62,661 bases of DNA from Pseudohaliea rubra DSM 19751 (lineage in GTDB: Bacteria > Pseudomonadota > Gammaproteobacteria > Pseudomonadales > Halieaceae), in contig NZ_KN234760.1 of NCBI RefSeq assembly GCF_000764025.1, positions 1-62,661 on the forward strand, given 5' to 3'. The notes beneath the pieces were generated by a model. That model was not told the origin of the DNA, made no database searches, and saw only the letters and a list, made by a program, of their open reading frames with translations. The position numbers and the translations under genes are program-made. This document shows positions 28,267 through 38,402 of this stretch, in pieces. Positions within the stretch are counted from its first letter, which is position 1. Each line of letters begins with the position of its first letter.

Positions 28267-28926
28267 GTGTCCACAACACCCTACCTCGTCCCTCACAGCC
28301 AGGAGCCCATCGACATCCTGCACCGGGACGGGCACCTGCTGCTCGTGCGCAAGCCGCACCTGCTGCTCTCGGTACCGGGCAAGCACCCGCTGAACAAGGA
28401 CTGCCTGGTCACGCGGCTGCAGGTCGACTACCCGTCGGCACGGACCGTGCACCGGCTCGATCTGGACACCTCCGGCATCATGGTGCTCGCCCTGACCCGG
28501 CGGGCCGAGTCGGGGCTGGGGCGCCTGTTCCAGGAACGGCGGGTGGAGAAGGATTATCTTGCGGTCGTCGACGGCATCGTCGCCGACGATGCGGGGGAGA
28601 TCGACCTTCCGCTGGCGCCGGACTGGGAGCGCCGGCCACGGCAGAAGGTCTGCCACAGTGAGGGCCGGGCGGCCCTGACCCGCTACCGCGTGCTGGCGCG
28701 GGAGGGCGATCGCACGCGGCTGCTGCTGAGCCCGGTGACGGGACGCTCCCACCAGCTGCGGCTGCACCTGGCGGCGGTGGGCCACCCGATCATCGGCTGC
28801 GACCTCTACGCGCCGCCGGCCGTCGAGGCGCGCTCACCACGCCTGCTGCTGCACGCCAGCCGCCTGGCGTTCCCGCATCCGGTGAGCGGCGCCTGGCTGG
28901 AGCGCCGCTGCCCGGCGACTTTCTGA
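28267..28926 (+). CDS. rluA: dual-specificity RNA pseudouridine synthase RluA
   Basis: 219 residues, the same length as E. coli RluA. Similar blocks include KPHLLLSVPGK, the catalytic Asp in VHRLDLDTSGIMVLAL, DLPLAPDWERRPRQKVCH and PVTGRSHQLRLHLAAVGHPIIG. RluA modifies 23S rRNA U746 and tRNA U32. There is no S4 domain, as in RluA and unlike RluB/RluC/RluD. The start is GTG 28267 with GGGAG upstream. It follows pdxJ by 24 bases. Confidence 0.92.
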   Translation: MSTTPYLVPHSQEPIDILHRDGHLLLVRKPHLLLSVPGKHPLNKDCLVTRLQVDYPSARTVHRLDLDTSGIMVLALTRRAESGLGRLFQERRVEKDYLAVVDGIVADDAGEIDLPLAPDWERRPRQKVCHSEGRAALTRYRVLAREGDRTRLLLSPVTGRSHQLRLHLAAVGHPIIGCDLYAPPAVEARSPRLLLHASRLAFPHPVSGAWLERRCPATF

Positions 28927-28976
28927 GTCCTGGCCGGTCCTGGCGGGACCGGCTGCTGCGCCGGCCGGGGACGCGC

Positions 28977-29042
28977 CTCCCGGGCGCTTCCTGCATACCT
29001 CCGCGGTGCTTCCTGCGTCCGCCCCGGGTACCTCCTGCATCC
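28977..29042 (-). repeat. three 22-base tandem repeats
   Basis: Three degenerate 22-base units stand head to tail at 28977-28998, 28999-29020 and 29021-29042. Read on the minus strand each contains TGCAGGAAG/TGCAGGAGG or CGCAGGAAG, and a GC-rich end. They lie just past the sulfurtransferase stop (29057) and before the rluA stop, in the gap where the two genes converge. Because 22 is not a multiple of 3, the array is not coding. Confidence 0.8.
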
Positions 29043-29056
29043 CTTCTGCGCGCCCC

Positions 29057-29881
29057 TCAGAGATACGAACACCAGTCGCTCCAGCTGCCGGCGTAAAGCT
29101 GCGCGTCGCTCCGGCCGAGACGGGCCAGGGTGAACAGGTTGATGCAGGTAGAGACACCGGAGCCGCAGTAGCCCACCAGTCGCTCCGCCTCGAGCAGGTC
29201 GCCCCAGTGCGCGGCGAGGGCTGCGTCGTCAAGGAGGCGTCCGCCGTCATCGGTCACCGCGCCCCAGAAGCGGTTCTCGGCGCCGGGGATATGACCGGCG
29301 ACCGGGTCCATGGTCTCGTTCTCGCCGCGGTAGCGATCGGCGGCGCGGGCGTCCACCAGCGTGGCGCCGGCCGCCTGGGCTGCGCACACGTCGTCGATAG
29401 CCAGCCGGCCGGCGTAGTCGCCGACGGCGGGCACCGCGCAAGGCGTGGCGGCAACCTCACCGGTCTCGGGCTGCCCACCGGCGGCGAGCCAGTCGTCGTA
29501 GCCACCGTTGAGCAGCGCCGGCGGCCGGTAGCCAAGGGCGCGCATCATCCACCAGAGCCGTCCGGCGAAGGCAAAACAGGACGCATCGTAGACGATGACC
29601 GGGGTGTCCAAGCCGATGCCGCAGCGGGCAAGGGTCGCCGCGAAAATCGCCGGCGGCGGCAGCGGATGGCGGCCGCCGTGCTCCCCCCGGGGCGCCGAAA
29701 GGTCACGATCGAGGTCCAGGTAGTGCGCTCCGGGGATATGCCCGGCAAGGAAGGCCTCGCGTCCGGCCGCGGGCCGGGCCAGATCGAAGCGGCAGTCCAC
29801 GACCACAGCGCCGGCACCGGCGACCTCCGCCGCTTCGACCAGGATTGCTTCCGCGTGTACCGCCATCGCTGCTGCTCCCAC
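29057..29881 (-). CDS. two-domain sulfurtransferase (rhodanese family)
   Basis: 274 residues with two rhodanese domains. The first (residues about 10-125) contains VVVDCRFDLARPAAGREAF and HIPGAHYLDLDRDLS. The second holds the catalytic Cys in LVGYCGSGVSTCIN. The loop CGSGVS is of the mercaptopyruvate/thiosulfate sulfurtransferase type. It transfers sulfur to cyanide or thiols; the natural acceptor is not known. An in-frame ATG five codons downstream (29866) is an alternative start. Confidence 0.92.
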   Translation of the reverse strand: MGAAAMAVHAEAILVEAAEVAGAGAVVVDCRFDLARPAAGREAFLAGHIPGAHYLDLDRDLSAPRGEHGGRHPLPPPAIFAATLARCGIGLDTPVIVYDASCFAFAGRLWWMMRALGYRPPALLNGGYDDWLAAGGQPETGEVAATPCAVPAVGDYAGRLAIDDVCAAQAAGATLVDARAADRYRGENETMDPVAGHIPGAENRFWGAVTDDGGRLLDDAALAAHWGDLLEAERLVGYCGSGVSTCINLFTLARLGRSDAQLYAGSWSDWCSYL

Positions 29882-29940
29882 GCCCGCTGGGCGCTTCCCG
29901 GAAAGTTGGCTAGAATTCTGCCACAGGAAAAGGAGAAAGC

Positions 29941-30444
29941 GTGGTCACCAGCGAGCGCTCAACGACCGGCCTGCGCATTATCGCGCGGCCCAATCACTCG
30001 TCGTCCTGGCAGGCAAACCAGCTGGTGCTGCTGGCGCTTGCGGTCCCATCCCTGGGTGTCGGGGTGATTCTGGCGTTTTACGGCGCCTGGCTCGTGCTGC
30101 CCTTTGCGGGGCTGGAGCTGTCGGCCCTGGGCTGGGCGCTCTACCGGGTCAACCACAAGCTGCAGTTCCGGCAGGTCATCACCCTGAACGACCTCGACGT
30201 GCAGATCGACGAGGGACGCAGTGCCCCGGTGCGCTCCTGGCGCCTCGCGCGGCAGGGCACTGCGCTGGCCGTGACCCCGGAACAGCACCCCTGGGAAGGG
30301 CCGCGCCTCGCGGTCTACAGCAGCGATCACCGGGTACCGGTGGGCGACTTCCTTAACCGGGACGACGTGCTCTCCCTCCTGGGCCTGTTACGGGCGGAGA
30401 TTCGCGTGGGCACCAGCAGCCCCATGGCGCAGCGACGGCTCTGA
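29941..30444 (+). CDS. DUF2244 membrane protein
   Basis: 167 residues matching the DUF2244 family. [17 protein letters not shown] is the N-terminal signature, two adjacent membrane segments lie at about residues 27-65, and a soluble C-terminal part contains [22 protein letters not shown] 29941 follows AGGAGAAAGC. Some family members are found near cytochrome oxidase genes; here the neighbours do not suggest a role. Confidence 0.88.
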   Translation: MVTSERSTTGLRIIARPNHSSSWQANQLVLLALAVPSLGVGVILAFYGAWLVLPFAGLELSALGWALYRVNHKLQFRQVITLNDLDVQIDEGRSAPVRSWRLARQGTALAVTPEQHPWEGPRLAVYSSDHRVPVGDFLNRDDVLSLLGLLRAEIRVGTSSPMAQRRL

Positions 30445-30490
30445 CGGCGCACTGCGCCAGACCGCCGTGCACGGGGCCCCGCAGCGGCCG

Positions 30491-30496
30491 TATAAT
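30491..30496 (+). promoter_or_regulatory. probable -10 box of rimO
   Basis: A perfect TATAAT lies 31 bases before the rimO start. The hexamer 17 bases upstream (TGCACG, 30468-30473) is a poor -35, so the promoter may depend on an activator or extended contacts. Confidence 0.5.
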
Positions 30497-30526
30497 CGCC
30501 GCCACATCCACGACCAGGCATCTGCC

Positions 30527-31840
30527 ATGAGCAACAAGGTCGGCTTCATCAGCCTCGGCTGTCCCAAGGCGCTGGTCGATTCCGAGCGCATCCTCACCCA
30601 GCTCAAGCTGGACGGCTACGACATCGTGCCCACCTACGCCGATGCGGACGTGGTCGTGGTCAACACCTGTGGCTTCATCGACAGCGCCAAGCAGGAGTCC
30701 CTCGACGCCATCAGTGAGGCGGTGGCGGAAAACGGCCGGGTGATCGTGACCGGCTGCATGGGCCGCGGCGAGGATGCCGAGCGCATCCGCACGGCCAACC
30801 CCTCGGTACTCTCCGTCACCGGCCCTGCGGCCTATGAGGAGGTGGTGGGGGCCGTGCATGAATACGTGCCGCCGACACGGGAGCGGGATCCCTTTATCGA
30901 CCTGGTGCCCGGCACCGGCCTGCGCCTGACGCCCCGCCACTACGCCTACCTGAAAATTTCCGAGGGCTGCAACCACCGCTGCCGCTTCTGCATCATCCCG
31001 TCCATGCGCGGCGACCTGGTCAGCCGGCCCATCGGCGACGTCATGGCCGAGGCCGAGGGCCTGGTGCGCAGCGGCGTCCGGGAACTGCTGGTGATCTCCC
31101 AGGACACCAGCGCCTACGGCGTGGACCTCAAGTACCGCAGCGGTTTCTGGGACGGCCGCCCGCTGAAGACCAACCTTCATTCCCTGTGCAACGCCCTCGG
31201 CGAGCTCGGTGCGTGGGTACGCCTGCACTACGTGTATCCCTACCCGCACGTGGACGACATCATCCCGCTCATGGCCGAGGGCCGCATCCTCCCCTATCTG
31301 GACATTCCCTTTCAGCACGGCAGCCCGGCGGTACTCAAGCGCATGCGCCGCCCCGCGGCCGCCGAGAAAGTGCTGGACCGCATCGCCCGCTGGCGCAGCA
31401 CCGTGCCCGATCTCACGCTGCGCAGCACCTTTATCGTCGGCTTCCCCGGAGAGACCGAGGCCGAGTTTGAGGAACTCCTCGCCTTCCTGCGCGAGGCCCG
31501 CCTCGACCGGGTCGGCTGCTTCCAGTACTCGCCGGTGGCCGGCGCCGCCGCCAACGACCTCCCGGACCCGGTGCCAGAGGCCGTGAAGGAGGAGCGCTGG
31601 GCCCGCTTCATGGAAGTGCAGCAGGCGATCAGCGAGGAGAAGCAGCAGGCAAAGGTCGGCCGGTGGGTCGAGGTACTCATCGACGAGGTAGACGAGAACG
31701 GCGCCGTAGGTCGCTCCCGCGGCGACGCGCCGGAGATCGATGGCCGGGTCTTCCTCGACGGCGTCACCGGTCTTTCCCCCGGTGACCTGGTGGAGGCCGA
31801 GGTCACGGCGGCGGACGCCTACGACCTCTGGGCCGGCTAG
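30527..31840 (+). CDS. rimO: ribosomal protein S12 methylthiotransferase
   Basis: 437 residues. The N-terminal MTTase domain begins [19 protein letters not shown], with further cluster cysteines in [10 protein letters not shown] and VTGCMGRG. The radical-SAM CxxxCxxC motif is in [18 protein letters not shown], and a TRAM domain ends the protein. [11 protein letters not shown] and the SMRG sequence separate RimO from MiaB. It methylthiolates an Asp of S12. rsmE follows after 22 bases. Confidence 0.97.
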   Translation: MSNKVGFISLGCPKALVDSERILTQLKLDGYDIVPTYADADVVVVNTCGFIDSAKQESLDAISEAVAENGRVIVTGCMGRGEDAERIRTANPSVLSVTGPAAYEEVVGAVHEYVPPTRERDPFIDLVPGTGLRLTPRHYAYLKISEGCNHRCRFCIIPSMRGDLVSRPIGDVMAEAEGLVRSGVRELLVISQDTSAYGVDLKYRSGFWDGRPLKTNLHSLCNALGELGAWVRLHYVYPYPHVDDIIPLMAEGRILPYLDIPFQHGSPAVLKRMRRPAAAEKVLDRIARWRSTVPDLTLRSTFIVGFPGETEAEFEELLAFLREARLDRVGCFQYSPVAGAAANDLPDPVPEAVKEERWARFMEVQQAISEEKQQAKVGRWVEVLIDEVDENGAVGRSRGDAPEIDGRVFLDGVTGLSPGDLVEAEVTAADAYDLWAG

Positions 31841-31862
31841 CCGTCGCGCGCCGGCCCGCGCC

Positions 31863-32582
31863 GTGAATCTTCTGCTCTTTGCCGGCAGCGAGCGGGAGGG
31901 GACCGACCGGGTGCGCATCCGCGGCCGCCGGGTGAGGCACCTGCGCGAGGTGTTCGGCGCAGCGCCGGGGCACGCGCTGCCGGTGGGCGAAATCGGCGGG
32001 CGCCTGGGCCGGGGCACGCTGCTCAGCCTGGACGGCGCGGAAGCCCTGCTCAAGGTCACCCTCGAGCGCGACCCGCCGCCGCGGCTGCCCCTGGTGCTCG
32101 TCCTCGCCCTGCCCCGGCCCAAGATGCTGCGCAGGCTCCTGCGCGCCGTGGCCGAATTCGGTGTCAGCGAACTGATCCTGGTCAACAGCGAGCGCGTGGA
32201 GAAGAGCTTCTGGCAGTCGGAGCTGCTCAGCGACCAGGCCCTTCACGACTACCTCCTTGCCGGGGCGGAACAGGCCCGCGACACGCGGCTGCCGGCGGTG
32301 GCTCTGCGCCGCCGCTTCCGCCCCTTTGCCGAGGACGAGCTGCCGGCACTCTGCCGGGGCCGCCGGGCCCTGGTGGCCCATCCGGGGGCCGCAAAGCCCT
32401 GCCCGGCGTCTCCGGCCGGGCCCCTGCTTATCGCCATCGGCCCCGAGGCCGGCTTCAACGACTTCGAAATCGGACTGCTGCAGGCCGCGGGGTGCACCCC
32501 GGTTTCCCTCGGCACACGCACGCTGCGGGCCGAAACGGCGCTGGTGGCCGCCCTCGGCCGCCTCGGCGCCCCGGCGGAATGA
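31863..32582 (+). CDS. rsmE: 16S rRNA (uracil1498-N3)-methyltransferase
   Basis: 239 residues from GTG 31863. The N-terminal PUA-like part has RRVRHLREVFGAAPG. The SPOUT core contains LVLALPRPKMLRRLLRAVAEFGV, the ERVEKSFWQSELL segment, and the trefoil-knot SAM loop LLIAIGPEAGFNDFEI with SLGTRTLRAETALVAAL. It modifies U1498 of 16S rRNA. It probably shares a transcript with rimO. Confidence 0.95.
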   Translation: MNLLLFAGSEREGTDRVRIRGRRVRHLREVFGAAPGHALPVGEIGGRLGRGTLLSLDGAEALLKVTLERDPPPRLPLVLVLALPRPKMLRRLLRAVAEFGVSELILVNSERVEKSFWQSELLSDQALHDYLLAGAEQARDTRLPAVALRRRFRPFAEDELPALCRGRRALVAHPGAAKPCPASPAGPLLIAIGPEAGFNDFEIGLLQAAGCTPVSLGTRTLRAETALVAALGRLGAPAE

Positions 32583-32670
32583 TTGGTGACAACAGTTGAT
32601 TGGTATCAAGGAAAGCCTGCGGCCGGCCCAGTAACGTCGAGGTCCACAACAATCTGAAAATGGAACTACC

Positions 32671-33123
32671 ATGCTGAGCGTCGCCGAGATCATGACCCGG
32701 GAGCCCTACACCCTCGGCCCCGATGACACCCTGGCCGACGCGCGTCGCCTCATGAACGCGCACCACATCCGCCATATTCCGGTGGTGAGCGCCGAACGCA
32801 CCATTATCGGCCTCGTCTCCCACCGCGACGTGCTTGCAGCCAGTGACTCAACCCTGGAGAGCCACCGGGAGGACCACGCGGCCGTGCCGCTGTCGGCGGT
32901 CATGAGCACGCCGGTGCAGACGGTGGACGAGCACGCCAGCCTGCGCGGCGTCGCCCTGCACCTGCAGCAGCACCGCATGGGCTGCCTGCCCGTGACCCGC
33001 GACGGTGCCCTCATCGGCATCATCACCGACTCGGACTTCGTCTCCATCGCCATTCACCTGATGGAACAGCTCGAACTCGTCGAACCCGAGGAGAGCGTCG
33101 TGGAGGCAGACGAGGACTTCTAG
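32671..33123 (+). CDS. tandem CBS-domain protein
   Basis: 150 residues made almost wholly of two CBS motifs, VAEIMTREPYTLGPDDTLADA to IIGLVSHRDVLA, and LSAVMSTPVQTVDEHASL to LIGIITDSDFV. Such pairs bind adenine nucleotides and act as energy or redox sensors or regulators. There is no attached catalytic domain, so its partner is unknown. The 88-base upstream gap contains TTGATTGGTATCAA (a small palindrome) and may hold its promoter. Confidence 0.88.
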   Translation: MLSVAEIMTREPYTLGPDDTLADARRLMNAHHIRHIPVVSAERTIIGLVSHRDVLAASDSTLESHREDHAAVPLSAVMSTPVQTVDEHASLRGVALHLQQHRMGCLPVTRDGALIGIITDSDFVSIAIHLMEQLELVEPEESVVEADEDF

Positions 33124-33147
33124 CGCAGCGGGCGCCCCCGGCCCGCC

Positions 33148-33810
33148 TCAGCCGGCCACCTCGAGCCCTGCCGGGCAGCTCACACCCGTGCCGCCCAGGC
33201 CGCAATAGCCACCGGGATTCTTCGCCAGGTATTGCTGGTGGTAATCCTCGGCATAGTAGAAGAAGCCGGCCGCAGCGATTTCCGTGGTGATCTCGCCGTG
33301 CCCCGCCGCCGTCAGCGCCTGCTGGTACTGCGTCCGGGAAGCCTCTGCTGCTGCAAGCTGGGCCGCGTCGGCCGTGTAGATCGCTGACCGGTACTGGGTA
33401 CCCAGATCATTACCCTGACGCATGCCCTGGGTCGGATCGTGCCCCTCCCAGAACAGCCGCAGCACCGCATCGAGGCCCAGGACCGCCGGGTCGAAGACCA
33501 CCAGCACAGCCTCCGTGTGGCCGGTATTGCCGGAGCAGACCTCGCGGTAGGTGGGGTTAGGGGTATGACCGCCGGCGTAGCCAACGGCCGTGCTGTAGAC
33601 GCCGGCCTGCTCCCAGAAGCAGCGCTCGGCGCCCCAGAAACAGCCCATGCCGACCACCAGCTGCTCTAGGGGGGCTGGAAAAGGGCCGCAGAGCGGTGTG
33701 CCGAGAACGGCGTGGCGCTCCGGCACCGCGAGGGCCTCGGCGCGCCCCGGGAGGGCCTCTTCAGCCGTCGGCAGGGCGTGCTTTTTGCGGATGGAAAACA
33801 GACTGGCCAT
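33148..33810 (-). CDS. msrA: peptide methionine sulfoxide reductase A
   Basis: 220 residues. The active-site Cys lies in [13 protein letters not shown], the substrate pocket in [25 protein letters not shown], and the resolving Cys residues in [14 protein letters not shown] near the end. It repairs methionine-S-sulfoxide. About 45 residues precede the catalytic motif, as in the longer E. coli-type MsrA. AGGAG is 8 bases before ATG 33810. It diverges from the VWA gene. Confidence 0.96.
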   Translation of the reverse strand: MASLFSIRKKHALPTAEEALPGRAEALAVPERHAVLGTPLCGPFPAPLEQLVVGMGCFWGAERCFWEQAGVYSTAVGYAGGHTPNPTYREVCSGNTGHTEAVLVVFDPAVLGLDAVLRLFWEGHDPTQGMRQGNDLGTQYRSAIYTADAAQLAAAEASRTQYQQALTAAGHGEITTEIAAAGFFYYAEDYHQQYLAKNPGGYCGLGGTGVSCPAGLEVAG

Positions 33811-33942
33811 GGGTCACTCCTGGCTTGTGGCAGGCGTCCGGATGAAGGGGACGCAGCTGCTGCAAGTGTAGCGCGTCAGGAGCGTTCTTGGAGCCTCCGG
33901 CCCCCGGCGCTAAGATCAGGCCATGAAAAGGATGCATGCCGC

Positions 33943-34629
33943 ATGAGCCGCCCCCCCGCAAAACCCGCTGGTGCCGGTGAGATCGCCCGCTTTCTGGACA
34001 AGCGGCGCCAGCTGCAGGTCTTTGCCGAGCGCAGCCCCCGGCTGCTCTTCGCGATCGACGCCACGGCCAGCCGCCAGCCCACCTGGGACCTGGCCTGCCA
34101 GCTGCAGGGGGAGATGTTCCTGGCCACCGAGCGGCTGGCCAGCCTGTCGGTGCAGCTTTGTTACTACCGCGGCCTCGGAGAGTTCGAGGCCACCCCCTGG
34201 ACCAGCAGCGCCAGCGCCCTGGCCCGGGCCATGAGCCGCGTCCACTGCGCCGCCGGGCAGACGCAGCTCACCCGCGTTCTGCGCCACGCCCTGGCAGAAC
34301 ACCGGCGGCAGCCGGTTCGCGCTGTGGTCTTTATCGGCGACGCCATGGAGGAACGGGCGGGCCGCCTGGCAGAGCTCGCCGGCGAGTGCGGGCTTCGGCA
34401 GTTGCCCCTGTTTCTGTTCCAGGAGGGCGGACAACCGGCCGTGACGGCCTGCTTCGAACAGCTTGCCGGCCTCAGCGGCGGCGCCCGCCTCGACTTCGAC
34501 CGATCCAGCGCCGACCGCCTGGCGAGCCTCCTCGGCGCCGTGGCCTGCTACGCCGCCGGCGGCCGCGAGGCGCTGGAGAACAGCGCCTCGCAGGGTGCTA
34601 GACTCCTGCTCGAAAAACTCAAGCCCTGA
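33943..34629 (+). CDS. VWA-like domain protein
   Basis: 228 residues. LLFAIDATASRQPTWDLACQLQGEMF fits the start of a von Willebrand factor A domain, with DATAS in the position of the metal-site DxSxS. TQLTRVLRHALAEH and RAVVFIGDAMEE supply the Thr and Asp of the later strands. No signal peptide is visible. The next gene, 8 bases downstream, encodes a membrane DnaJ-domain protein, so the two probably work together. No family name can be given with confidence. Confidence 0.78.
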   Translation: MSRPPAKPAGAGEIARFLDKRRQLQVFAERSPRLLFAIDATASRQPTWDLACQLQGEMFLATERLASLSVQLCYYRGLGEFEATPWTSSASALARAMSRVHCAAGQTQLTRVLRHALAEHRRQPVRAVVFIGDAMEERAGRLAELAGECGLRQLPLFLFQEGGQPAVTACFEQLAGLSGGARLDFDRSSADRLASLLGAVACYAAGGREALENSASQGARLLLEKLKP

Positions 34630-34636
34630 GGTCCCC

Positions 34637-35377
34637 GTGCCCCGACTGATCCTGCTTCTGGCAGTGCTTGCCACGGCCTACCTGCTCTATCGCCGGGTGC
34701 AGGCCCTGCCGCCGCACAAGCGCCGCGCCGAACTGCTGCGCCTAGCTGTGATCGTCGCCGCGGTAGCGGCGGTGCTGCTGACGCTGGCGGGGAAAATGCA
34801 CTGGATCGGCGCCGCCCTCACGGGCCTGCTGGTGGCCGCGCGGCGGGCACTGCCCCTGCTCCTGCGCCTGTTCCCCTTTCTGACCCAGCTGCGCCAGCAA
34901 TCCGCCACGGCCCAGCCCGCCGGCGGCGGCGGCCAGTCCACCGTGAAGACACGGACCCTGGCCATGCACCTCGAGCACGACAGCGGCGCGCTCTCCGGCG
35001 AGGTGCTGGCGGGCCCCTGGCAGGACTGGCGCCTCGACGACATGGAACGGGCACAGCTGGCCGAGCTGCGCCGCTGGTGCAGCGCCGAGGACCCGGAGGC
35101 CGTGCAGCTTCTGGACAGCTATCTCGAGCAGCGCTTTCCCGGCGAGGCGCCCGGCGACGGCGACGGCGACAGCGAGGGAGCGCAGGCAGACACACAGCGC
35201 GACGGCACCATGACCCGCAGCGAGGCCCTGGCGGTCCTTGGCCTCGGCGAGGATGCGGACCGGGAAGACATCATCGCCGCGCACCGGCGCCTCATGCAGA
35301 AACTGCACCCGGACCGCGGCGGCAACGACTACCTCGCCGCCAAGGTCAACGAAGCAAAAGACTTCTTGCTGCGCTAG
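34637..35377 (+). CDS. membrane protein with C-terminal J domain
   Basis: 246 residues from GTG 34637. Residues 1-20 and about 35-75 are hydrophobic (LILLLAVLATAYLLYRR; VIVAAVAAVLLTLAGKMHWIGAALTG), giving two or three membrane spans. A soluble linker follows, and the last 60 or so residues form a J domain with the HPD tripeptide in MQKLHPDRGGNDYLAAKVNEA. J domains stimulate Hsp70 ATPase, so this would recruit DnaK to the membrane. TerB-related features of DjlA are not evident. Confidence 0.85.
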   Translation: MPRLILLLAVLATAYLLYRRVQALPPHKRRAELLRLAVIVAAVAAVLLTLAGKMHWIGAALTGLLVAARRALPLLLRLFPFLTQLRQQSATAQPAGGGGQSTVKTRTLAMHLEHDSGALSGEVLAGPWQDWRLDDMERAQLAELRRWCSAEDPEAVQLLDSYLEQRFPGEAPGDGDGDSEGAQADTQRDGTMTRSEALAVLGLGEDADREDIIAAHRRLMQKLHPDRGGNDYLAAKVNEAKDFLLR

Positions 35378-35415
35378 CATAGGCAGCCACCCGTAAGCAG
35401 ACACAGGCAGGAGCC

Positions 35416-35655
35416 ATGGAGCAGGAGGTCTACGTCATTCGCAACCAGCAGGGCGCCTACTGGAGCAAGGGCAAGGAGTGGGTCGACGGCCGCGATGCGC
35501 GGCAGGTAGCCCGCTACCGGCACCACGACGAGGCGGTGAACACGCTCGTGGAGCTGAGCTCGAAAAACGTGGAGCTGCGTGGCCGCATTGAAGCTGCGGC
35601 CCTCAGCGAGCGTGGCGAGCCGACCCTGAAGCCGGCACCGGCCAGCGCCGCCTGA
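35416..35655 (+). CDS. small conserved-looking protein of unknown function
   Basis: 79 residues, soluble, with GGAG 5 bases upstream of ATG 35416. The body EVYVIRNQQGAYWSKGKEWVDGRDARQVARYRHHDEAVNTLVELSSKNVELRGRI (cited by its key YWSKGKEWVDG and RHHDEAVN) reads like a compact domain annotating a sequence of aromatic and charged residues; the C-terminus is an Ala/Pro tail. I do not recognise the family. It lies between the J-domain gene and htpX and ends just before the htpX promoter. Confidence 0.7.
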   Translation: MEQEVYVIRNQQGAYWSKGKEWVDGRDARQVARYRHHDEAVNTLVELSSKNVELRGRIEAAALSERGEPTLKPAPASAA

Positions 35656-35658
35656 CCC

Positions 35659-35686
35659 CTTGAACCCCGGCCAGACGCCCCCATCT
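35659..35686 (+). promoter_or_regulatory. sigma-32 (heat-shock) promoter of htpX
   Basis: CTTGAA (35659-35664) and CCCCATCT (35679-35686) are separated by 14 bases. These match the enterobacterial RpoH consensus CTTGAA/CCCCATnT within its normal spacing of 11-16. The predicted start of transcription is about 30 bases before htpX, a known heat-shock gene in E. coli. The -35 box overlaps the end of the preceding gene. Confidence 0.85.
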
Positions 35687-35706
35687 TCCGGGCGTTGACA
35701 AGCCTT

Positions 35707-35720
35707 CGGAAGGACTTCCG
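35707..35720 (+). promoter_or_regulatory. hairpin over the htpX ribosome-binding site
   Basis: CGGAA (35707-35711) pairs with TTCCG (35716-35720) around a GGAC loop, placing the Shine-Dalgarno GGAAGGA in the hairpin two bases from the ATG. A second possible stem CCTT-CGG-AAGG (35703-35713) competes with it. It could act as a simple RNA thermometer or may be chance. Confidence 0.45.
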
Positions 35721-35722
35721 TC

Positions 35723-36613
35723 ATGCCCATGCGCATCCTGCTGTTTCTGGCCACCAACCTCGCCGTGCTGGTACTGGTCGGCACGATTTTCAATCTGCTC
35801 GGCTTCCGCGGCATCCTGGCCGCGAACGGCGTCGACCTGAACCTGCAGGCCCTGCTCGTCTTTTGCGGCCTCTTCGGCATGGGTGGCGCTCTCATATCGC
35901 TGCTGCTGTCCAAGTGGATGGCCAAGCGGGCCACCGGCGCCTACCTCATCGAGCAGCCGCGCAACGCCACCGAACAGTGGCTCGTGGCGACCGTCGGCGA
36001 GCTGGCAAAGGACGCCGGCATCGCCATGCCGGAGGTCGCGATCTTCCCCTCGGAGCAGCCGAACGCCTTTGCCACCGGCTGGAACCGCAACGCCGCCCTG
36101 GTCGCCGTGAGCGCCGGCATGCTGCGGCACTTCCCCCGGGACGAAGTCCGTGCGGTCATGGCGCACGAGATCGGCCACGTCGCCAACGGCGATATGGTCA
36201 CCCTGACCCTCATCCAGGGCGTCGTGAACACCTTTGTCATGTTCTTCGCCCGTATCATCGGCCACACCGTGGACCGGGTGGTGTTCAAGACCGAGCGCGG
36301 CTATGGTATCGGCTACTTTCTGGTCACCATCGTCGCCGAGATCGTCCTCGGCATCCTGGCCAGCATGATCGTCGCCCGCTTCTCGCGCTGGCGCGAATAC
36401 CGTGCCGATGCCGCCGGGGCCCGCCTGGCCGGCACCGGCGCCATGGTCGGCGCCCTGGAGCGTCTGCGGGCGGGGCAGGCAAAGCAGGATGATCTGCCCG
36501 GCGAACTCACAGCCTTCGGCATCAGCGAGGGCGTCAAAGGAGGACTCATGCGACTACTGGCCAGCCACCCCCCCCTGGAGGATCGCATCCGCGCCCTGCG
36601 GGGTGGTGCATGA
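35723..36613 (+). CDS. htpX: heat-shock membrane protease HtpX
   Basis: 296 residues. N-terminal membrane spans ([20 protein letters not shown] and the second at about 38-60) lead to the zinc motif [14 protein letters not shown], the further span ITIVAE-like [20 protein letters not shown], and the third ligand region [12 protein letters not shown]. It degrades damaged inner-membrane proteins together with FtsH. ATG 35723 has GGAAGGA 8 bases upstream; ATG 35729 is the alternative. A sigma-32 promoter lies immediately upstream. Confidence 0.97.
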   Translation: MPMRILLFLATNLAVLVLVGTIFNLLGFRGILAANGVDLNLQALLVFCGLFGMGGALISLLLSKWMAKRATGAYLIEQPRNATEQWLVATVGELAKDAGIAMPEVAIFPSEQPNAFATGWNRNAALVAVSAGMLRHFPRDEVRAVMAHEIGHVANGDMVTLTLIQGVVNTFVMFFARIIGHTVDRVVFKTERGYGIGYFLVTIVAEIVLGILASMIVARFSRWREYRADAAGARLAGTGAMVGALERLRAGQAKQDDLPGELTAFGISEGVKGGLMRLLASHPPLEDRIRALRGGA

Positions 36614-37329
36614 ACGCCGGGTCTCTGCCCGCTCTGCTGCGCTGGCCCGGCTACCTGGCCTGGGCCTTCCTGACGCTCATCGCCCTGGCGGTGCTCACGG
36701 TGCGCGCCGGGCAGTGGCAGCAGGGCCTGCTGCTCTACGCTCTCGCCTGCCTGGCAAGCCTGCTGGTACTGGTCTGGTACGCCGCGGCCGTGCTGCTGCC
36801 GCGCAACGGCAGCCGCCGCGGCGCCATCGCCCTGCGCGCCCTGCCGGCCCTGCCGGGCGCCCTGCTGCTGGTCAGCGCCATGGCCACCCGGGACGTGCCG
36901 CCGATCCACGACATCACCACCGATCTCGAGGACCCGCCGCGCTTCGAGGCGGTGATCGAGGCCCGCGGCCCGAAGGCCAACAGCCTCGCCATCGATCCGG
37001 AGGTTCAGGCACAGCAGGCCGCGGCCTACCCGGAGCTCGCTACGCTCTACAGCAGCGCACCCTACGGCGAGACCTTCGACCGCGCCGAGGCCATCGCCCG
37101 GGCGCTGGGCTGGGAACTGCTGCGCAGCGACCGGAACGCCGGCTTCATCGAGGCCGTGGACACCACAGCGATCATGGCCTTCAAGGACGATATCGTGATC
37201 CGCGTACGCAGCGGGGAGAACGGCAGCAGCGTCGACCTCCGCTCGGCCTCCCGGGTCGGCGTCAGTGACCTCGGCGCCAACGCGGCGCGGCTGCGCGCTT
37301 TCGCCGAGCGCTTCCAGGCGGGTACCTGA
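36610..37329 (+). CDS. DUF1499 membrane-anchored protein
   Basis: 239 residues. Three hydrophobic segments cover residues about 10-90. The soluble C-terminal half has the DUF1499 pattern: [56 protein letters not shown] and [16 protein letters not shown]. The start overlaps the htpX stop by 4 bases (ATGA), so it should be heat-inducible with htpX. The function of the family is unknown. Confidence 0.86.
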   Translation: MNAGSLPALLRWPGYLAWAFLTLIALAVLTVRAGQWQQGLLLYALACLASLLVLVWYAAAVLLPRNGSRRGAIALRALPALPGALLLVSAMATRDVPPIHDITTDLEDPPRFEAVIEARGPKANSLAIDPEVQAQQAAAYPELATLYSSAPYGETFDRAEAIARALGWELLRSDRNAGFIEAVDTTAIMAFKDDIVIRVRSGENGSSVDLRSASRVGVSDLGANAARLRAFAERFQAGT

Positions 37330-37330
37330 G

Positions 37331-38392
<1,062 letters not shown>

Positions 38393-38402
38393 GGGTGACA
38401 CG

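Noticed and set aside
28927-29056. A small gene in the rluA-sulfurtransferase gap
   Set aside because: The frames there read through the 22-base repeats, which do not keep frame, and have no ribosome site.
30353-32185. A 610-codon frame on the minus strand opposite rimO and rsmE
   Set aside because: It covers parts of three real genes on the other strand without any domain or ribosome site of its own.
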